Numbered from the stretch's first letter, positions 45,298 to 53,898 are shown. The stretch is 64,000 bases of DNA from Erythrobacter sp. (GCF_030066995.1 NZ_JASJAP010000001.1:124001-188000); one strand, 5' to 3'. Notes: a model not told the origin generated them from the letters alone. Translations and numbers: made by a program.

Positions 45298-46196
45298 TGG
45301 CCGACCTGCGCCGCGACCCTGTTCTCATGGAATGCCACGGGTGGGACGCCTATCGCTTGCTCGACAGCGGGGCGGGGCGCAAATACGAAGCGTTCGGGCC
45401 GCAGCGCTTCATCCGCCCGGAGCCGCAGGCCCTCTGGCAACCGCGCCTTTCCCAATGGCCGGCGGCGGGTGAATTCATACCGGGTTCCGATGAAGATGGC
45501 GGCGGGCGCTGGGTGATGGAGCCGGGGGCTGCCGAGACGCGGTGGACCTTGCGCTGGCACGAGGTTTCTTTCACCGCGCAGCCCACGCCGTTTCGCCACC
45601 TGCAATTCTTCCCCGACATGGCCCCGGTGTGGGCATGGATGGGAGAGCAACTGGCGGGCTGCGAGAGCGCGCAGACGATGAACCTGTTCGGCTATACCGG
45701 GCTCGGTACGCTGGCTCTCAGCGAATTCGGGCCGGTCACCCATGTCGATGCGTCGAAGAAGTCGGTTGCGCAGGCGCGCGCGAACGCCGCGCTTTCCGGG
45801 ATGGAGGACCGCCCGATCCGCTGGCTCGTCGATGACGCGGCCAAATTCGCCGCGCGCGAGGTGCGGCGCAAGAAACGCTACGATGGCATTATCCTCGACC
45901 CTCCCAAATTCGGTCGCGGGCCGAAGAACGAGACCTGGCGGCTCGAAGAGGGGCTCCCCGGCCTGATCGGCGATTGCGCGAAGCTGCTCGACGCGGACAG
46001 CCGTTTTCTGTTCCTCACCGTCTACGCCGTGCGCATGAGCAGCGTGGCGCTTGCCGGTCTGCTGCACGAAGCGCTGGGACACCTTCCCGGTCTCATCGAG
46101 CACGGCGATCTGACGGTGCGCGAGGAGGCGATTGAAGGCGCGCAGGAGCGCTTGTTGCCCACAGCCATCTTCGCGCGCTGGAGCAATCCGCGCTAA
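45297..46196 (+). CDS. SAM-dependent methyltransferase, RlmI/RlmK-like
   Basis: About 299 residues. MNLFGYTGLGTLALSEFGPV gives the SAM-binding strand, VTHVDASKKSVAQARANAAL the ribose-binding acidic residue, and IILDPPKFGRGPKNETW the catalytic DPP-F motif of the RNA methyltransferases RlmI/RlmK; the preceding part (WTLRWHEVSFTAQPT) is a PUA-less start. rRNA cytosine or guanosine methylation is likely but not proven. It overlaps thrC at its start. Confidence 0.85.
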   Translation: MADLRRDPVLMECHGWDAYRLLDSGAGRKYEAFGPQRFIRPEPQALWQPRLSQWPAAGEFIPGSDEDGGGRWVMEPGAAETRWTLRWHEVSFTAQPTPFRHLQFFPDMAPVWAWMGEQLAGCESAQTMNLFGYTGLGTLALSEFGPVTHVDASKKSVAQARANAALSGMEDRPIRWLVDDAAKFAAREVRRKKRYDGIILDPPKFGRGPKNETWRLEEGLPGLIGDCAKLLDADSRFLFLTVYAVRMSSVALAGLLHEALGHLPGLIEHGDLTVREEAIEGAQERLLPTAIFARWSNPR

Positions 46197-46209
46197 GGGC
46201 GCGCGCACG

Positions 46210-46593
46210 ATGACCATGACCGATTCTCTCACGCTCGAAGTCGCCGATCTCGAAGTCGATTGTCTAACCGGCATCTATTCCGAGGAGACCGGCAATCCCC
46301 AGCCGCTGCGCATCACGGTGCAGGCGCGCTACGATGTTGCGGACCGCTACGATCCCGAAACGCCGCTGGACGCGAGCAAGAACTATATGCACCTCAAACA
46401 CGCGGCCTCCGATGGCCTGCCGCCCGGCGTCCATTTCAAGCTGATCGAAGCAGTGGCGGATCACATCTGCGAGACGCTGTTCGTGCAGGACCGACGGGTT
46501 CAGGCCGTGACGGTGAAGATCATCAAGCTCGCCATCGCGGAAGGCAACGAGAAGATCGGCATCACCCTCCACCGCGAGCGTCCGGCGGATTGA
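46210..46593 (+). CDS. folB: Dihydroneopterin aldolase
   Basis: About 127 residues, T-fold. The start codon of MTMTDSLTLEVADLEVDCLTG lies 14 bases after the methyltransferase. DCLTGIYSEETGNPQPLRIT and NYMHLKHAASDG contain the pterin-binding and catalytic region, and the conserved Lys is in VKIIKLAIAEG. It makes hydroxymethyl-dihydropterin in folate synthesis. Stop overlaps the next start (TGATGG). Confidence 0.85.
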   Translation: MTMTDSLTLEVADLEVDCLTGIYSEETGNPQPLRITVQARYDVADRYDPETPLDASKNYMHLKHAASDGLPPGVHFKLIEAVADHICETLFVQDRRVQAVTVKIIKLAIAEGNEKIGITLHRERPAD

Positions 46594-46928
46594 TGGGCGC
46601 GGCGCGGCATTTCGAGCTGAGCGCGGGCGAGGGTTCACAAGGGCGCAGTCCGCTGGAAGCGCATGAGGCGTTCATGATGCGGGGCCTTGGTCTGGTTCGC
46701 CAGACGATCCAGAGCCCGGACGTCGCCTCGCTGACGATCACACTCCCGCCCGCCGGTTCCGACCACGACGCGTGGCGCCGCGCCCTCGCGGGCGATCTGG
46801 CGCGTGAGTACACGCCCAAGCGGGTCAACATTGCCGCCGGCAAGGAAGGCAAAGCACTGGACACGATCCTTGCGTATTTGAGGGATGCGCCCGGCGTCAC
46901 CGGGCAGTATATTCAGGCGCATGACTGA
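46593..46928 (+). CDS. Small conserved-looking hypothetical between folB and moaA
   Basis: 111 residues, unknown function. FMMRGLGLVRQTIQSPDVAS, then VASLTITLPPAGSDHDAWRR and RALAGDLAREYTPKRVNIAA, KEGKALDTILAYLRDAPGVT suggest an alpha/beta fold of strands and helices, perhaps Rossmann-like; no cofactor motif. It overlaps folB at its start (shared TGATG) and moaA by eight bases at its end, so it is translated with both. A link to pterin or molybdopterin chemistry is suggested by position only. Confidence 0.7.
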   Translation: MGAARHFELSAGEGSQGRSPLEAHEAFMMRGLGLVRQTIQSPDVASLTITLPPAGSDHDAWRRALAGDLAREYTPKRVNIAAGKEGKALDTILAYLRDAPGVTGQYIQAHD

Positions 46929-47976
46929 CATTCGGCAGCGCGATGTGATGGATTTGGCGCGGACGGCCCCCGCGCGCCCTCTCGTCGACGCCTTCCAGCG
47001 CCGGATCACCTATCTACGCCTTTCGGTCACGGACCGCTGCGATCTGCGCTGCACCTATTGCATGCCCGAGCGCATGACCTTCCTGCCGCGCAAGGACGTG
47101 CTGACCCTGGAAGAGCTTTACGATCTTGCGACTGGTTTCATCGCGCGCGGCGTCACCAAGATCCGCATCACCGGCGGCGAACCGCTGGTACGGCGCGACA
47201 TCGTCGATCTGTTCCGCGCACTGGGCCGCCATCTCGTCTCGCGGGGCGGCGCGTTGAAGGAGCTGACCCTCACCACCAACGCAACGCAGCTTGGCGCGCA
47301 CGCCGAGGATCTGGCCAAAGCCGGCGTGGAGCGCGTCAACATCTCGCTCGACACGCTGGATCGCGAGCACTTCGAGCGGCTCACCCGGCGCGACGCTCTG
47401 CCACAGGTGCTGGAGGGGATCGCGGCGGCCAAGGACGCGGGGCTCAAGGTCAAACTGAACGCGGTGGCCCTGAAGGGCGTGAACGAGGACGAGATCGAGG
47501 GCCTGATCGCCTGGGCGCACGGGCAGGGGCACGATGTGACGCTGATCGAAGTGATGCCGCTGGGCGATGTGGAGGAGGAACGGCTCGACCAGTATCTCCC
47601 GCTCGACGCAGTCAAATCGCGGCTGGAGCAGCGTTGGACGCTTGAACCCAGCGACGCCAGCACCGGCGGCCCCGCGCGTTACTGGGACATTGCCGAGACC
47701 GGCGGGCGCCTTGGCCTTATCACCCCGCACACCGGCAATTTCTGCGAGGGCTGCAACCGCTTGCGCGTGACGGCGACGGGTCAGCTCTATCCGTGCCTGG
47801 GCGGGGCGGAGCGCGTGGACCTGCGCGCCGCCTTGCGCTCGGATGAGCCAGAGAAGCAGGTTGCCGAGGCTCTCAATCGCGCGCTCACGATCAAGCCCGA
47901 AAAGCACCATTTCCGGATGGACCAGCGCGGCGCCGCGCCGCACCTGCCGCGCCACATGTCGATGACGGGAGGCTGA
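46921..47976 (+). CDS. moaA: GTP 3',8-cyclase (molybdenum cofactor synthesis)
   Basis: Radical SAM enzyme, 351 residues, that rearranges GTP in the first step of molybdopterin synthesis. The radical-SAM cluster is SVTDRCDLRCTYCMPE; TKIRITGGEPLVRRDIVDLF follows. The second Fe-S cluster is bound by FCEGCNRLRVTATGQLYPCL. It lacks the usual C-terminal GG ending (MSMTGG at the end fits: GG present). Operon continues with moaD. Confidence 0.95.
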   Translation: MTDIRQRDVMDLARTAPARPLVDAFQRRITYLRLSVTDRCDLRCTYCMPERMTFLPRKDVLTLEELYDLATGFIARGVTKIRITGGEPLVRRDIVDLFRALGRHLVSRGGALKELTLTTNATQLGAHAEDLAKAGVERVNISLDTLDREHFERLTRRDALPQVLEGIAAAKDAGLKVKLNAVALKGVNEDEIEGLIAWAHGQGHDVTLIEVMPLGDVEEERLDQYLPLDAVKSRLEQRWTLEPSDASTGGPARYWDIAETGGRLGLITPHTGNFCEGCNRLRVTATGQLYPCLGGAERVDLRAALRSDEPEKQVAEALNRALTIKPEKHHFRMDQRGAAPHLPRHMSMTGG

Positions 47977-47982
47977 GCGGAG

Positions 47983-48225
47983 ATGGCGGTGACAGTCCTT
48001 TTTCTCGGACCTTTGCGCGATCTTGCGGGCGAGCCATCGCGCAAGGTTACCGCGCCGCTCGACTGGGCGGGGCTCTTGCAAGCGGTGGGGCCCGAGGTCG
48101 CCGCGCAGCTGGGCGAGGAACGCGTCAACGTTGCGTGCGCGGGCCGCGTTCTGGGCGACAAGACCGCGCTGCAGGCCAAGGACGGCGACGAGGTTGCGTT
48201 GCTGCCCCCGGTCTCGGGCGGCTGA
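47983..48225 (+). CDS. moaD: Molybdopterin synthase small subunit
   Basis: Ubiquitin-fold sulfur carrier of 80 residues. It ends in LLPPVSGG; the C-terminal Gly-Gly is thiocarboxylated and gives sulfur to MoaE. VTVLFLGPLRDLAGEPSR is the N-terminal strand. It follows moaA by six bases and precedes moaE by 19. Confidence 0.92.
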   Translation: MAVTVLFLGPLRDLAGEPSRKVTAPLDWAGLLQAVGPEVAAQLGEERVNVACAGRVLGDKTALQAKDGDEVALLPPVSGG

Positions 48226-48244
48226 GCGGCACGTTACGATCGCC

Positions 48245-48718
48245 ATGAAGGACGTCCGCCTTCTTCACCAGCCGTTCCTTCCTGGTAGCCTGATCGGCCC
48301 CTTCACCAACTCCAATCCGGGGCTGGGCGGCGTGTGCACCTTTGTGGGCGAGGTTCGCAGCGGCGATAGGGACGACCCGCAGGGGCCGGTCGAGGCGCTG
48401 GAGCTTTCGCATTACGAACCGCTCACGCTTGAAGGGATGCAGACCCTCGCGGACGCCGCGCTGGAGCGCTTCGATCTGATGGGCCTGCTGATGGTCCACC
48501 GCGTCGGCGTCATGCATCCGGGCGAACCGATCGTCTGCGTCAGCGCCGCCGCCCGCCATCGCCGCGGGGCCATCGATGCGGTCGATTTCTGCATGGACCA
48601 CCTCAAATGCGCCGCTTGGTTCTGGAAACGTGAGCGTCGCGCCAGTGAGAAGGGCGGCGAGTGGCGCTGGATCGAACCACGCGCGGACGATTACGCGGAT
48701 CTGGAGCGCTGGAAGTAG
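48245..48718 (+). CDS. moaE: Molybdopterin synthase large subunit
   Basis: 157 residues. Motifs: GGVCTFVGEVRSGDRDD, LELSHYEPLTLEGMQTLAD, MVHRVGVMHPGEPIVCVSAA and DHLKCAAWFWKRERR, with the Lys that contacts the MoaD tail. It converts precursor Z to molybdopterin with MoaD. Last gene of the moa run. Confidence 0.95.
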   Translation: MKDVRLLHQPFLPGSLIGPFTNSNPGLGGVCTFVGEVRSGDRDDPQGPVEALELSHYEPLTLEGMQTLADAALERFDLMGLLMVHRVGVMHPGEPIVCVSAAARHRRGAIDAVDFCMDHLKCAAWFWKRERRASEKGGEWRWIEPRADDYADLERWK

Positions 48719-48744
48719 CGGCCTGCACCAGTGCCCCGGCGCGT

Positions 48745-48758
48745 TTGATCCAGATCAA
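48745..48758 (+). promoter_or_regulatory. Consensus FNR box upstream of a membrane protein gene
   Basis: TTGATCCAGATCAA is an exact TTGAT-N4-ATCAA FNR site. A -10-like TTATGT lies at 48780-48785, which would put the box centre about 41 bases before the start of transcription, the classic class II activation position. An Fnr-type regulator gene lies about 500 bases away. Site seen; use by that regulator inferred. Confidence 0.8.
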
Positions 48759-48809
48759 GGTCGCGCTCCGCACGCCTGGTTATGTCTCCTCCTTGTAAGG
48801 AGAAGCCTC

Positions 48810-49250
48810 ATGACCGATCAGATTCAAACCCGGCTCGACAGCGGACAAGCGCGTGTGGTGGAGGGGCCGGCATCGGCCAGGGCTCCGCGTCATCAGGTTG
48901 AAGTGGATCAGAATTTCGGCCTGCCGACCCGGCTCTTTGGCGTGACGGTGGCGTGCTATCTCGGCTTTCTGGGCCTGATGCTGGCCTCGTTCGCCGCGCC
49001 TATGCTGGCGATCCCGATGGTCATCTTTGCCGGCTTCATTGTCGCTGGCTTTGGCGTGCCGACAATCTGGACGCGCCTCGCCGGAAACAAGACAAAGCCG
49101 CTTTCCTACGGTCAGTTCCAGAACGAGGGTGTGATGACCCACACCGGTCGCTGCGCCCCGCGCGATGCGGCGATCCAGATGCTGATACTTCCCGTCCTGA
49201 TTGTGTTCTGGGGCATAGCGATTGCGATTATCGCAGCTCTTGTCGGCTGA
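48810..49250 (+). CDS. Two- to three-helix membrane protein under FNR box
   Basis: 146 residues, unknown function. An N-terminal cytoplasmic part (VEVDQNFGLPTRLFGVTVA) is followed by helices about 45-85 (YLGFLGLMLASFAAPMLAIP, MVIFAGFIVAGFGVPTIW) and a third at the end (LILPVLIVFWGIAIAIIAAL). The start ATG follows TAAGGAG. The consensus FNR site upstream suggests expression under low oxygen. It is convergent with the Fnr-type gene, 12 bases away. Confidence 0.75.
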   Translation: MTDQIQTRLDSGQARVVEGPASARAPRHQVEVDQNFGLPTRLFGVTVACYLGFLGLMLASFAAPMLAIPMVIFAGFIVAGFGVPTIWTRLAGNKTKPLSYGQFQNEGVMTHTGRCAPRDAAIQMLILPVLIVFWGIAIAIIAALVG

Positions 49251-49262
49251 AGAGTCCTTACC

Positions 49263-49961
49263 TCACCGGCCCGACAAGTCTGCGAGAAGCGCGGGATCGA
49301 GCACATCGATCCCGCGCTTTCCGGTGCGTTTGATGGCGCCGCTTGCTTCGATATCGCCCAGCTTTCGGCTGACCGTTTCAATCGTCAGGCCCAGCATGTT
49401 GGCGATTTCGCCGCGTGTGAGCGGCAGTTCGAAATGCGCCGCCGCGTGGCATGAGGACTGGCTGGCGGAGCGGGAAAAATCGTGCAGCAGCGCGGCCAGG
49501 CGGGTTTCGGCCGAGGCGTGACCGGTGAGTTCGAGCAGGCCGCGCGTTGCCAGCAAATCCTCCTGGCTGCGGCGAAGCAGGGCCCGGGTCAGAGCGGGGT
49601 AACTCTCGATCGCGGCTTCGAAATCGCGCCGCGCAAAGGTGCACAACCGGCTCTCGGTCAACGCGACCACATCGTGATGCGCAAACGGTGCGAACAGCTC
49701 GCCGATAAAGCCGGCGGGGTGCACGAGCGCAAGGATCTGTTCATTGCCGTCCGCGTCGATCGCCGAGACCTTCAGCGCGCCGCTGACCAGCGTGGCGCAG
49801 GCGGCTTCCTCATCGCCGGCGGCAAACAGCATTTCGCCGCGTTTCAGCACGCGCGTGCGGCCCGCCGCCACCATCGCCTCGCGCTCTTCCGGCGTCAGCA
49901 CCGCGCACGCGGCGGTTTCCCTCACAGGGCAATCTTCGCAACCGAGTTGAACCGTGGCCAT
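49263..49961 (-). CDS. Crp/Fnr-family oxygen-responsive regulator (FnrL-like)
   Basis: 232 residues. The N-terminus has LGCEDCPVRETAACAVL with Cys8, Cys11 and Cys19, and a further Cys107 (LTESRLCTFARRD), the set expected for a 4Fe-4S oxygen sensor. A cyclic-nucleotide-like fold follows. The C-terminal helix-turn-helix RGEIANMLGLTIETVSRKLG contains the E-x-x-SR recognition helix of FNR proteins, which reads TTGAT-N4-ATCAA. Together with the FNR box near 48745 this makes an FnrL-type sensor likely. Start ATG 49961. Confidence 0.92.
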   Translation of the reverse strand: MATVQLGCEDCPVRETAACAVLTPEEREAMVAAGRTRVLKRGEMLFAAGDEEAACATLVSGALKVSAIDADGNEQILALVHPAGFIGELFAPFAHHDVVALTESRLCTFARRDFEAAIESYPALTRALLRRSQEDLLATRGLLELTGHASAETRLAALLHDFSRSASQSSCHAAAHFELPLTRGEIANMLGLTIETVSRKLGDIEASGAIKRTGKRGIDVLDPALLADLSGR

Positions 49962-49992
49962 GTGCGTGTTTGTCCCGTCCCGTCCTGTGTGT

Positions 49993-50616
49993 CTAGCGGC
50001 TCAATTCCGCGCCCAACTGGGCGAGAATACGCGCCTGCCTCTCAAGTTCTTGAAGCAGGATCGTCTGAGTTTCGGCGATGCTGGCAAGATCGCCTTGCCC
50101 GGTGCCCGTCTCCGTGCCGCTGGACGCCTCGCTCGACGCTGGCGCCGCCTGCGCTACTCTCGCGGCGAGCCAGTCGAGGTCTGCGAGCGCGAGCTGCCCC
50201 TCGTTGTGATGGGCTGTGAGATCGGCAAAGCGCACTTCGGCGTCGGCTCTTCGCCGCGATTCGGCGCTGGTGCCGGACGCGGCGCGCACCAGCGCGCGAG
50301 TGGGTTCGACATTAGCGGTAAACGCTGCGCCAGCCGTCTGCGCACGCGCGTCGATGGCGGCAAGCCGCGCGCCGATTTCCCGCGGCATCGCTTCTTGGCC
50401 CGCGTCAAGATCGGGCATGGCCGGCACCGCGACGGTGGGAAAGCGCGCGGTTACGCGCGTGCCGGTGGCCGTCTGCTCGCTCATCGTGGGCAGGGCGAAG
50501 GAGGGATAATCGGCCGAAGAGCCCGCGCACGCGGTGACCGCACAGGCGCACGCGAGCGCGCCGCCAATCTTCGCGGGCAGGCCTTGAAAGGCGGTGAATT
50601 TGGCCTTGTGAATCAT
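49993..50616 (-). CDS. Putative lipoprotein with coiled-coil tail
   Basis: About 207 residues, unknown function. Start ATG 50616 gives MIHKAKFTAFQGLPAKIGG and a signal ending with AVTACAGSS, a lipobox-like site with Cys at about 32. The rest is Ala/Glu-rich and helical (ARLAAIDARAQTAGAAFTA, SIAETQTILLQELERQARIL) and probably forms a coiled coil. It is divergent from rplU. Lipid attachment is inferred. Confidence 0.6.
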   Translation of the reverse strand: MIHKAKFTAFQGLPAKIGGALACACAVTACAGSSADYPSFALPTMSEQTATGTRVTARFPTVAVPAMPDLDAGQEAMPREIGARLAAIDARAQTAGAAFTANVEPTRALVRAASGTSAESRRRADAEVRFADLTAHHNEGQLALADLDWLAARVAQAAPASSEASSGTETGTGQGDLASIAETQTILLQELERQARILAQLGAELSR

Positions 50617-50747
50617 GATCCCGGTTGGCTCTAACACGCGCGCTCGCCGCGCGATAGACACCGTAACGCGGCGCTTGTAAGGCAAACTGGACACCCGCTC
50701 CGGAGCTTCGGGGCGCTCGGCGCGAGCAACTTGCGAAGCGATAGGCG

Positions 50748-50776
50748 TTGACTTGGCCAACCCTTTCCCTTAACGG
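50748..50776 (+). promoter_or_regulatory. Candidate promoter of rplU
   Basis: TTGACT (50748-50753), then 17 bases, then TAACGG (50771-50776). The -35 is close to consensus; the -10 is weak. It is the best candidate for rplU-rpmA transcription, about 105 bases before the rplU start. Confidence 0.5.
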
Positions 50777-50884
50777 CACCCATCTTTCCGGGGCTGCTTG
50801 TGACGCGGCACCGCAATGGCGTTTGGTCCATGGGCTTTCGCGCTCGAGGCTGAACACACACGCAAGATTGAGAGTTTTAAAGCC

Positions 50885-51436
50885 ATGTTCGCGATAGTGC
50901 GCACAGGCGGCAAGCAATATCGGGTTGCCGCCGGAGACAAGATTGCCGTTGAGAAGCTTGCTGGCGAGGCCGGTGAGACGATCACGCTGGATGACGTGCT
51001 TTTGGCGGGTGAGGGCGATTCGATCGCTGATGCGTCCAAGGTTACCGTGTCGGCTGAAATCATCGCTCAGGCCAAGAGCGAAAAGGTCGTCATCTTCAAG
51101 AAGCGTCGCCGCCACAATTACCGTCGCAAGGCGGGCCATCGTCAGTCGATGACGCTCCTGCGCATTACCGATGTGGGCACCGGCGCCAAGAAAGCGCCCG
51201 CCAAGAAGGCGGCGGCTCCCAAGACGAAGACCGCAACGGCGGACACGCAATCCGAAGCCAAGGCTGCGCCGGCGAAGAAGGCTCCGGCCAAGAAGGCTCC
51301 GGTAAAGAAGACGGCGGCGGCTGACACGAAACCGGCGGCGAAGAAAGCCCCGGCCAAGAAGGCCCCCGCAAAGAAGGCTGCACCGAAGAAGTCTGCGCCC
51401 AAGAAGGCCAGCGACGATTCGGCCGAGACGAAGTAA
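50885..51436 (+). CDS. rplU: Ribosomal protein L21 with long Lys/Ala/Pro tail
   Basis: 183 residues; ordinary L21 is about 103. The first 100 residues are L21: [55 protein letters not shown]. The last 80 or so are repeats of AKKAP and KKA units, with acidic spacer pieces ([20 protein letters not shown]), resembling histone H1-like tails. The tail is probably disordered and basic; a role in RNA or DNA contact is inferred. It starts the rplU-rpmA pair, 12 bases apart. Confidence 0.95.
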   Translation: MFAIVRTGGKQYRVAAGDKIAVEKLAGEAGETITLDDVLLAGEGDSIADASKVTVSAEIIAQAKSEKVVIFKKRRRHNYRRKAGHRQSMTLLRITDVGTGAKKAPAKKAAAPKTKTATADTQSEAKAAPAKKAPAKKAPVKKTAAADTKPAAKKAPAKKAPAKKAAPKKSAPKKASDDSAETK

Positions 51437-51448
51437 GGATCAGGACCC

Positions 51449-51718
51449 ATGGCACATAAGAAAGCAGGCGGTTCATCGCGCAACGGCCGCGATTCAAACC
51501 CCAAATATCTCGGTGTGAAGAAGTTCGGCGGCCAGAGCGTGGTCGGCGGCAACATCCTCGTGCGTCAGCGCGGCACCAAGTTCTACCCGGGCGCCAATGT
51601 TGGCCTCGGCCGCGACCACACGCTCTTCGCGCTCGAAGACGGCGTGGTCCGATTCCACAAGGGCAAGCTTGGTCGCAAATACGTGTCGGTCGACATGATT
51701 GCGCAAGCAGCCGAATAA
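51449..51718 (+). CDS. rpmA: Ribosomal protein L27
   Basis: 89 residues, standard size. [19 protein letters not shown] is the N-terminus reaching the peptidyl-transferase centre; [20 protein letters not shown] and [20 protein letters not shown] are diagnostic. Last gene of the pair; a region of hairpins follows. Confidence 0.98.
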   Translation: MAHKKAGGSSRNGRDSNPKYLGVKKFGGQSVVGGNILVRQRGTKFYPGANVGLGRDHTLFALEDGVVRFHKGKLGRKYVSVDMIAQAAE

Positions 51719-51756
51719 CCGGACGTTCCAGACAAGAGGATCGTCCAACGGGGCGG

Positions 51757-51840
51757 TCCTGGCCGACGTTTTCAAGTCGGCGTTGATGAGGGAGAAGGGC
51801 CACCCCGATTGCCGGGGGAGCCGTCTCCCTCTTCGCGTAT
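51757..51840 (+). terminator. Structured region after rpmA, two or three stem-loops
   Basis: GCCGAC and GTCGGC enclose an eight-base loop; further on GAGGGAGA pairs with TCTCCCTC across a loop that itself holds CCCCG and CGGGG arms. No T-run follows the second stem, so its role (terminator, mRNA end, or small RNA) is open. Confidence 0.45.
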
Positions 51841-51935
51841 CTCCCTCGTCTCGTCGTGTAATATTATGTCACGGCCATGAAAACGTCACGCATTTGCGTT
51901 ATAGATCGCGCAGCGGGGCGAGAGAGGACAAACCC

Positions 51936-52490
51936 GTGTTCCATAGAAGCCCAAGACTGCTGTTGCGGCCCATCTGGCCTGAGGATTGGAAACTGGTGCT
52001 GGGCGGTATCGCCGACGAGGGGGTCGTGCGAAACCTGGCCCGAGCGCCTTGGCCTTACAAGGAAGACGACGCGCGCAGGTTCACCGCGCTGCCGGTTGAG
52101 CCGCATGTCCCGCGCTTCCTGATCACCCGCGCGCGCGACGCCTCGCTGATCGGATGTATCGGGATCGAGCGCAGCGACGCCTTCGAGGGCGGGCCAGATG
52201 ATACGGTCGAACTGGGCTATTGGATCGCGCGCCAGCACTGGAGACGCGGCTACGCCACCGAGGCGGGCCGCGCGGTGCTCGAGATCGCCCGCACGCTGGG
52301 CTACACTCAGGTGATGGCGATGCACTTTCTCGATAATCCCGCCTCGGGCCGGGTGCTCAAGAAGCTCGGCTTTTGCGCAACCGGTGTCGTGACCCAGCGA
52401 CATTCGTGCGGGCGCGGAGGCAAGGCGGCGGCGCGTGAGTTCCGGCTCGATCTGCAGGACGCTGGGGTAAGCGTGCAACAGGCCGCCTGA
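51936..52490 (+). CDS. RimJ/RimL-type GNAT acetyltransferase
   Basis: About 184 residues. Acetyl-CoA-binding core: TVELGYWIARQHWRRGYATE with the RRGYAT loop, and VLKKLGFCATGVVTQ at the end. It resembles protein N-terminal acetyltransferases of the RimJ/RimL group; target unknown. The start is GTG at 51936 behind AGAGGACAAACCC; the longer frame upstream passes through hairpin sequence. Confidence 0.85.
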   Translation: MFHRSPRLLLRPIWPEDWKLVLGGIADEGVVRNLARAPWPYKEDDARRFTALPVEPHVPRFLITRARDASLIGCIGIERSDAFEGGPDDTVELGYWIARQHWRRGYATEAGRAVLEIARTLGYTQVMAMHFLDNPASGRVLKKLGFCATGVVTQRHSCGRGGKAAAREFRLDLQDAGVSVQQAA

Positions 52491-52554
52491 GCGCTGTCTG
52501 CCAGCGCGCAGGGCTTGCTTGTCCAAGCCCGCGATTGCGCCTAGGGAACAGCGA

Positions 52555-53154
52555 ATGACGGCTCGCAAACGGCTAACGCCCGAAGAATCCCGTGCCTCCG
52601 CCCTTGAAGCGGCGCGCGCGCTCCTCATCGAAACCGGCCCGCAATCGGTGACCTTGAAGGCGGTTGCGACCCGGATCGGGCGCACGCACGCCAATCTGCT
52701 GCACCATTTCGGCTCCGCCTCCGGCCTGCAAAAGGAGCTGGCCGGACACCTGGCGCGCACGGTGTGCGAGACGATCAAGGAGGCGGTGCACGCGAGCCGC
52801 GCCGGGCTGGGCTCGGCGCGCGAGGTTGTCGATCTGACCTTTGATGCGTTCGACCGCGAGGGGGCCGGCGCGCTTACCAGCTGGATGCTGCTGACCGGAA
52901 ACGAGGACGCGCTCGCGCCGATTATCACCACCATCCACGAACTCGTCGATGACATCGCGACCGAAGAGGCGGGCGGCAACGCCGAAGAACAGCAGGTTCA
53001 TCGCAGCACGCTCAATCTGGTGTTGCTGGCGCTGGGCGACGCGCTGATCGGCGCGGCGCTGGCAAAATCGCTCGGCCTTCCGCGCGACGCCGCGCGCGAG
53101 AGGGCGCAGCAGGCGCTTGAGGCCTCGATGGATCGCTATCAGTCGGCGACCTAA
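52555..53154 (+). CDS. TetR-family regulator
   Basis: About 199 residues. The DNA-binding helix-turn-helix is VTLKAVATRIGRTHANLLHH FG (residues 36-57), after ESRASALEAARALLIETGPQ. The C-terminal domain for ligand binding is all-helical and divergent. ATG 52555 is used; an in-frame TTG at 52519 adds twelve residues. Gene divergent from none; the GNAT gene before it lies 64 bases upstream on the same strand, so both could be one transcript. Targets are unknown. Confidence 0.85.
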   Translation: MTARKRLTPEESRASALEAARALLIETGPQSVTLKAVATRIGRTHANLLHHFGSASGLQKELAGHLARTVCETIKEAVHASRAGLGSAREVVDLTFDAFDREGAGALTSWMLLTGNEDALAPIITTIHELVDDIATEEAGGNAEEQQVHRSTLNLVLLALGDALIGAALAKSLGLPRDAARERAQQALEASMDRYQSAT

Positions 53155-53160
53155 GCTTTC

Positions 53161-53898
53161 CTAGTCCGCGATCCCGGCCCGCTGCCACTCGGGCAGGGCG
53201 CTTGTATCAAGGTCAGCCACGCGCAAGTGATCCACCGCCAGCCCGGCCTCGGGATAGGCGGCTTTCCGGCGCTTCTCGTCCGACACCTCCAGCGGCACCA
53301 CGACAAGGCGCCGGTTGACCTTTTGCCGCCAGTTCATGCGCGCGGTGTTCTCCTGCCCGACATAGCAACCCTTCTCGAAGTTCACGCCGTTCAACTCGAC
53401 CGCGTTGGTCTCCAGCCACAGGATATCGCCAAGCTCGCCTTGCCCCTCCGGCACGCCCAGCGCGAGCCGATGCGCTTGCCACGCGGCGTCGGCGGCTTCG
53501 CCTTCGCCCGCGCCCAGCCAGCGATAGCCAAGCTCGGGCAGACGCGGGTCGGGTACGCCGCCTTCGACCGGGCCCGCCGACCAGTGGACGCCCAGCGTCT
53601 CATCGCGCGCAATGTCGATCTTGCGGCGCAGACGGTAAAGCGAGAGACGCTTTGCCAGATCGTCCGCCAAAGCCGCCTCGCAGTCGATGAGCAGCGCGTC
53701 GCCATCGTCCCACACCAGAAAATCGAACATCGCCTTGCCCTGCGCGCTCAGCAGCGCGGCGTAGACCGGCAGACCGCCCGAGGCGCTGCCTGAGACATCG
53801 TTCGTCACCAGACCCTGAAGGAAATCGCGCACATCCTCTTCCGCCTCGCGCGGAGAAAGGCGGATCACGGCCCGCGAGGTCAAAAGTGTGGCGCTCAT
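53161..53898 (-). CDS. ygfZ: Folate-binding Fe-S repair protein YgfZ/GcvT-like
   Basis: 245 residues. The hallmark EKGCYVGQENTARMNWR is present, with the conserved Cys. It shares the tetrahydrofolate-binding fold with GcvT and supports the iron-sulfur enzyme maintenance. The domain begins with VIRLSPREAEEDVRDFLQGL. It stops four bases after the TetR stop, convergent. Immediately downstream in transcription order it follows an ATP-grasp gene that ends one base away. Confidence 0.92.
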   Translation of the reverse strand: MSATLLTSRAVIRLSPREAEEDVRDFLQGLVTNDVSGSASGGLPVYAALLSAQGKAMFDFLVWDDGDALLIDCEAALADDLAKRLSLYRLRRKIDIARDETLGVHWSAGPVEGGVPDPRLPELGYRWLGAGEGEAADAAWQAHRLALGVPEGQGELGDILWLETNAVELNGVNFEKGCYVGQENTARMNWRQKVNRRLVVVPLEVSDEKRRKAAYPEAGLAVDHLRVADLDTSALPEWQRAGIAD

